Shown here: in pieces, positions 28,980 to 34,065 of the stretch
Layout: each line of letters opens with the position of its first letter
How positions within the stretch are numbered: position 1 is the first letter of the stretch
Assembly: GCA_958430865.1 (NCBI GenBank)
Contig: CAUDNR010000014.1
Location: 54,385-88,449, forward strand
Direction of reading: 5' to 3'
Origin: Entrophospora sp. SA101
Taxonomy: Eukaryota; Glomeromycota; Glomeromycetes; Entrophosporales; Entrophosporaceae
Length of the DNA: 34,065 bases
Notes under the pieces: generated by a model
The model's input: the letters and a program-made list of their open reading frames with translations, nothing else
What the model was told of the DNA's origin: nothing
Database searches by the model: none
Program-made: the position numbers and the translations under genes

Positions 28980-31900
28980 GTAAATATTGAAATCTATGGA
29001 CTATTTGAAATTCCTTTAAATTGGCTAATTTTTCACATGAAAACAAATTTCCGGTTACAATAATGGTCCCAAATTCAACTATTACGATCGTATCTTATCC
29101 AAATATGGAATTATCTGCGGATTTTAACATCATTTAACAATTATTAATCCAAAATAAACGGTGACATTATAGTTCTCTCATATTGATAGAGAGGTTTTCC
29201 ATATAAAGTTGTAGTTATTCAAAACATTATTACTTTTTACTTCAAAATTAAAATTTTTATCCAACATATATTATTACACCTTTACAAACTTGATGAATGT
29301 TTGACTATTGTAAGCTTCCATTTATGTGGATGTTGTTTAGCGGGAAAAAACCCAAAAAAACATTAAATTTTGCACAAAAAGGAAAAGGTGTGGACAGGAA
29401 ATCTTCAGGCGTAATGAATGACCAAAAAAGAGATAATTAATTTCCAAATATGGTAGTTTGGTAGATAAACTTGACCCCAAGATCTTTATTAATAACCTTA
29501 ATTTTTGATGAACACAAGAGGGTTATATAGCTGATTTTATTAATAAAATTTCAAATCGTAAGTATATGTGGCGTGATCAAATTTTATTATTATACACTAT
29601 GAAATATTAAAATTATTAATACTGGTCATAAAAGTAATTTTTATTATGTAAGTGGACTAAATTAGAAAATAATATATATGAAAAATAATAAAACAAATTT
29701 GTAATAGATAATCTTCCCATCACAGCTATCAAGAAGTATATCTTCTCGTCAGATAAACGTCATTTAGATGATACAAGTCTATTGTTGTTTTTTCAATGAT
29801 TAGAAACATATGGTTGGTTCTAAATACGCCTAGTTACTATTGATATCATTGTTATTTTTCTTCCGTCACTTTTATATCATCGTCATCTTCTTCTCCTATT
29901 TCATATTATTTTTCATCATACAGTTTGAAACGTGATAATTACAGTATCTGAAAGAAAGTATCTACATAAATAAAAAATGTCATTTTATAGTTTAGTTGTG
30001 CATATGAAACTTAATGAATTCAATAAAATTTGTTAAATCATGTCAAATGAAGGCTATGGTTTTGGATATTACACATGCGGAATTTCATGATTCTAAAGCA
30101 TCTAAAAAAATGATGCTATTACTACATGTATTTTCGACGCGTCTAGCAATTAAAACATCTCTTTTTTTTAGTAAATAATCCATATTCTTTCACAAGATCC
30201 GGTATATGGTGTCAAATGATAATAATATAATTGGATTTAATTATTTTGTTTTTATATCAACCAGCTACATGATTTTCTTTGTAATTCATTAAAAGTTATC
30301 AGTTTCTAATCTAACTTTGATGGAATTCTGGTTCCAATTCTTTCTTTGCTTCTTTTTGTATGAACCTTGATTTGATTATACAAGATTTAAACCTTTTATA
30401 TTTTCGTAGACAATCATTATGAATAAATATCGTTAATAGAACATATAATTAGTCGTATTGGAATTCCAGTTTTGGAATTTCTTCACCAATTGTGGGGGGA
30501 GAAACCACTATAGATCTTAAAAATAGTTTCGCCCATCGTCATCAGCTCGCGGATCACTGCAATATTAACACAAAATGGGTATAACACTTCTTTCACGCAT
30601 CTTTTATTTTCATCTCTTCGTAACCACCTATGCAGCTTATTAAAATCACGAGTGCTTTTTTAAAATGTAGCGATTCGCAAAGTATTATTTTCAGGATGCA
30701 TAGAACTGCATAATGATAAGGTGAAATGGAATGGATATTAAGAACAGAAAAAACTCGTTCAAGAAAAAATTTTCATCAAAAGGTCCATTTTAGATTGATT
30801 ATTAAGAATAACTAGATAAAAACTTGATTCGTGATCCGTCATTTAATTTAAAAAAAATTTTTTATATCAACTTTGCAAACCGATTTATATTAGCTTACGA
30901 AGACATGATTGAACCGCCAGTTTTTTGCTTACTTAATGAATTATAGGCATAAAAATCATACATTTAAATATGCAAAGAATCACTTTTAGAAAAAATTTAT
31001 AATATTATTAAATGTAAGGAACAAATAAATCCCATTTTATCATCCATATTCATTCTCTTTAAGAACCACAATTGTGGCCACCAACTTTTATTGTTTTTAC
31101 CATATTTATTTATATCCAGAAAAAACTTGATAATAATAGTTATGAAATAAGTAACTGTTACATACAATAGCAGAGAGGAATTAATTTACATTCCATGATA
31201 TTATTTTATTGATTATAAGATGAATATCACGTTAATAAACTATAACAGGTCAAAAAGTGACAAACAGCTATGTTTAACTTGAATTTAACCACTATTATTT
31301 AACCAATGTGAATTATTTGAAGCGTGGCATGATTGTTTTTTGGTGAGCTTGTGATATAATTCTATTGCTGCGCCAAACAACGAAATAATGCAATAATTTT
31401 TTCCATGGAATTTGTGTAATAAAGAAAATATAGAGAATTAGAACTTGATGAACTTGCATTTTGTCAAATAGTGAATGTAAACTGAGTTAAAATCATTATC
31501 AAAAATATCATAATTTATTTTTTGATGAATTGTTTCGTCCAAGAATCATCATTATTTGCATCGACGTTTAAAGAAGTATTATCAGCATTAAAGCCTTGAT
31601 GATTTTTTGTGCTTTAGATAAGGTCAGTCTTACATTTTTGTGAGGATTTTCGCGTGGAAATTCCTCATGAACCAGATATTCTAGAAAGAAAGTCACTGTT
31701 ACATTAAAACTAGATAATTACTCACCTGGTCCATTTGCTATCATCCCAGAGATGCATCATCTTGTTCCTCATTACTATATATTTTTAATTTCAATTTATT
31801 TAGCAGTCTTTTTTGAAATTGGGCAAATACATGTTTTTATTTTAAAAATGCAACTTATGATCTTGGTTGTTGTTCTTTAACAAAAAAATTGAAATGACGA

Positions 31901-32700
31901 CATTATCTGAAAAATTGGTCTGTAATTTTATTTTAAGATACATAATATACAACAATCCGTCTATGAATGAATGAACTTGCTGCGGAAACACTAAAAAAAA
32001 ATTTTCAATAAAATCAAAGAAAAAAACCATATACCGATAATACTTGACTTTTTCCTATATGCACGCACAACAAAAAAAGTTATGACAAAAGTGTAGAAAC
32101 AACAATTTTCATGCAAAGGTGCCCGATTGGTTATTTTTGTGACAATTTTCCTTCGCATATGTCGATCATCTTTCTCATTCATCAATTGGCATGCATGCAG
32201 GTGGAATATTCTAAAAAAAAGGGAAAAATATTTGGCAATCTTTCTTTTTCCAGAGGTTAAGGGGAAATCCGGATTTTTAAAAGTACGTTTTTTTTCAAAC
32301 CTTATCTCTCTCTAATACAATAATTGGCGATTTAAATGTTTTAAAAATTTTCAATTACATTTACTGCTGATAATGTATGTAAAACTGTGTTAGGCAAATA
32401 AAATAAAACCAATTACAATATCAAACATGTAATTTTAATTGGGCAAATTGATCAAATGCATCTAAATCGAATTGTTGAGAATCTAGAATTATGCATTAAT
32501 TTCAATAATTAATATGTATAATAAACCAATATGTTAATAATCACCGTTATTGTTATTATTAATAATTGTAACTTTATTGGAATTTACAGGTTGAGGAGAT
32601 CTGTTGATTTTAATAATCTGCATCACGATGTAAAGTTGCTGTAATTGTTGATAAATCAAATATTTTCTTCATTGACTTCATCTCATTAATTTACTCTTGG
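28980..32700. other. Long intergenic stretch, no gene supported
   Basis: 3.7 kb with no open frame that looks coding. Minor features: a 12-bp perfect palindrome CCACAATTGTGG at 31066-31077, and a plus-strand stretch near 29535-29600 (ADFINKISNRKYMWRDQILL) that could be a very old coding fragment. No tRNA or rRNA signature was seen by eye. Confidence 0.4.
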
Positions 32701-32709
32701 GATTTATCA

Positions 32710-33538
32710 TCATTGCTCATCCCTTAATGATGCATACCAAAAATCAAGATTTTTTTTTCTAATTTCACTGGCATTGGGATGTTTATATGGATCAGCATCC
32801 ATGCATTTATATGCTAAATGAATATAAAGTTTTGGGGTGTTATTGAGAAATCTGGTATTATTCCCTTGCATATCTTTATCGCAAGACTTGTACCATGTAA
32901 TAAATTGCTGAATGGTTGTTGGTCAGTTGATATTACTATTACTGACATCAATACACCAAAACTGTATATATCGAGTATGGTTTACCTCTATGACTTCGGG
33001 CGTTATATATAACAGTACTCTATTATTTTCATTTGGAGATTTCTTCATTACGGATTTCCCATAAACCATCAATAATATAAGTAATAAAATCTATTTTATC
33101 CTATCTCAAGCTTTTAAATTCTTTTGATAAATAATTTTGAAGACTTCCGTCTTCCATATATATCTGATTACAAATATATTCTTTTATAATTGGGTCTTGT
33201 GTCAATCCAAAATAAGAATTAGGAATTATATGAGATAGATGAAATTTAACATAATTTTTGAACTAAAAATACATAGTTATAGATATTTAATTTCAGTAAT
33301 TATATTTATAAAAAAACTGGAAAAAATACTAATAAACTTATTTACCTCGTTTAAAAATTCATCTGAAATATTTGAGAATTATGTAATTTTTTAATGTGAC
33401 AACTCTCTCTTTACAATTTATTTTATTATTTTCCTTGTCCACAGATTTATCACCATTTATCAAAGTAGCTTTGTATATGGTTGCAAATCCGCCTTCGCCT
33501 ATCTTTTCAAGTACTTTCAAATCTTCGTAAGGAACCAT
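32710..33538 (-). pseudogene. Broken protein kinase gene, catalytic core deleted
   Basis: Minus strand, ATG at 33538 (MVPYEDLKVLEKIGEGGFAT then IYKATLINGD): an intact glycine loop. The following VVTLK...LHNSQ...SDEFLNE segment (ATP-binding Lys and alpha-C) needs two single-base corrections to stay in frame, and then reaches a GTAAAT donor. The next exon, about 33253-33095, gives SHIIPNSYFGLTQDPIIKEY and YMEDGSLQNYLSKEFKSL, with an in-frame TAG. The catalytic HRD and DFG region is absent: sequence jumps to ITPEVIEVNHTRYI near 33000. It ends with HLAYKCMDADPYKHPNASEI and YASLRDEQ, stop at 32710. The architecture is that of the tyrosine-kinase-like family of the intact kinase at 25428, but without the CxxC segment. 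It cannot encode an active kinase. Confidence 0.75.
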
Positions 33539-33615
33539 TGAAGATAACTCCAATTATCATAGTATATTGTTTTAAGTTGTGAACTTTTAATTATTTCATC
33601 TAATGCACCATTACC

Positions 33616-33941
33616 ACTATAGTCAAAGCTCGTTAAATTCATATGCGATAAATTCATAATTCCTTAAATTATAATTTTTCAGGAACCAGTGCCACTTATA
33701 TTAAAATTTTATTCGATAATAGTAATAACCAAATCTCGATAATAATTTGATAAATTCATAAATCTCTGACCTTTTGTATATGTCACCATGTATGAAATTT
33801 CGCTCTTTAAATTCATATATGAGTATCTCGTTCATTTTTTTCTGAAAATCTTATCCTTTTATAGAAATATATATTCTCATGGAATAATTCGATAAAATTT
33901 GCTGTGCCGGAATTATGAATTTAACGAACTTTGACTGTAGT
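33616..33941. mobile_element. Fold-back/MITE-like element, about 326 bp
   Basis: The left arm ACTATAGTCAAAGCTCGTTAAATTCAT (33616-33642) is repeated in inverted form at 33915-33941 (read inwards: ACTACAGTCAAAGTTCGTTAAATTCATAATTCC). The inverted similarity continues further in, for example CAGTGCCAC...AAATTTTATTCGA on the left against CCGGCACAG...AAATTTTATCGAA read from the right. No coding capacity. I could not define a target-site duplication with confidence. It lies just upstream of the broken kinase. Confidence 0.6.
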
Positions 33942-34065
33942 CCATTCTTGAGTTAATAGTCGTGGACCACATTATCTGCACCATGTATAATCAGTATTGT
34001 ATCTATTACAAGTTGAACGTTCACCATCTTCTTCTTTTCTTCTATTTGAATATTCATTATTTGAA
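33942..34065. other. Window edge, no gene seen
   Basis: Short terminal stretch ending in a pyrimidine-rich tract. Too short to assign. Confidence 0.3.

Noticed and set aside
31842..32315. Three open frames of 62-64 codons
   Set aside because: Hydrophobic AT-driven frames on both strands, with no start context or conserved motif.

Overview
The window reads as a eukaryotic nuclear contig. It is very AT-rich, genes have short introns (about 40-120 bp) with GTAAGT/GTGAGT-like donors and TTTAG/ACAG acceptors, and genes are sparse and embedded in decayed mobile elements. The protein families point to an arbuscular mycorrhizal fungus (Glomeromycotina, most like Rhizophagus): a protein kinase with a CxxC...CxxC N-terminal segment, an AIG1-type GTPase, a spliced gene of a 'V-I-E-V-S-G-P-P' family, and relics of multicopy families that I associate with that genus. 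The assignment is inferred from recalled family style, not from a database search.

Layout. 1-1860: no intact gene, but several minus-strand stretches look like decayed exons. 1860-2840: a 5' region (upstream sequence, first exon, intron start) that recurs in direct orientation, diverged, at 17085-17996. 3022-4840 (+): a six-exon gene of unknown function, 465 aa in my model. 5250-6213 (-) and 6738-7665 (+): two decayed genes. 8136-10976: a piggyBac element with TTAA at both ends, similar subterminal palindromes and a transposase broken by two 1-base frameshifts. 11000-12570: tandem repeats, LTR-like repeat sequence and a minus-strand exon relic. 12943-13428: a 470-bp hAT-type non-autonomous element with an exact 8-bp target duplication. 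13740-14948 (+): an AIG1-like GTPase. 15600-16240: a second copy of LTR-like repeat sequence. 17085-18360: the duplicated 5' region followed by a GAT/AAT-rich low-complexity tract. 18850-21332: relics of a minus-strand exon, a kinase N-lobe and a P-loop NTPase. 21333-25427: mostly empty, with one lysine-rich ORF and faint coding relics.

25428-27055 (+) is an apparently complete four-exon protein kinase. Convergent to it at 27308-27889 (-) is an intact cpYpsA/SLOG ('putative molybdenum carrier') gene with a 16-bp perfect palindrome just upstream of its start. 28020-32700 holds no gene I can support, apart from a tandem array of a GC-rich hairpin motif. 32710-33538 (-) is a second kinase gene, broken and missing its catalytic core, and 33616-33941 is a fold-back element.

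Four genes look functional: the SGPP-family gene, the GTPase, the kinase and the SLOG gene. Almost everything else recognisable is a broken family copy or a transposon. I see no operon-like or defence-like system. The most unusual structures are the duplicated promoter plus first exon, the SGPP-family gene, and the two well-bounded mobile elements.
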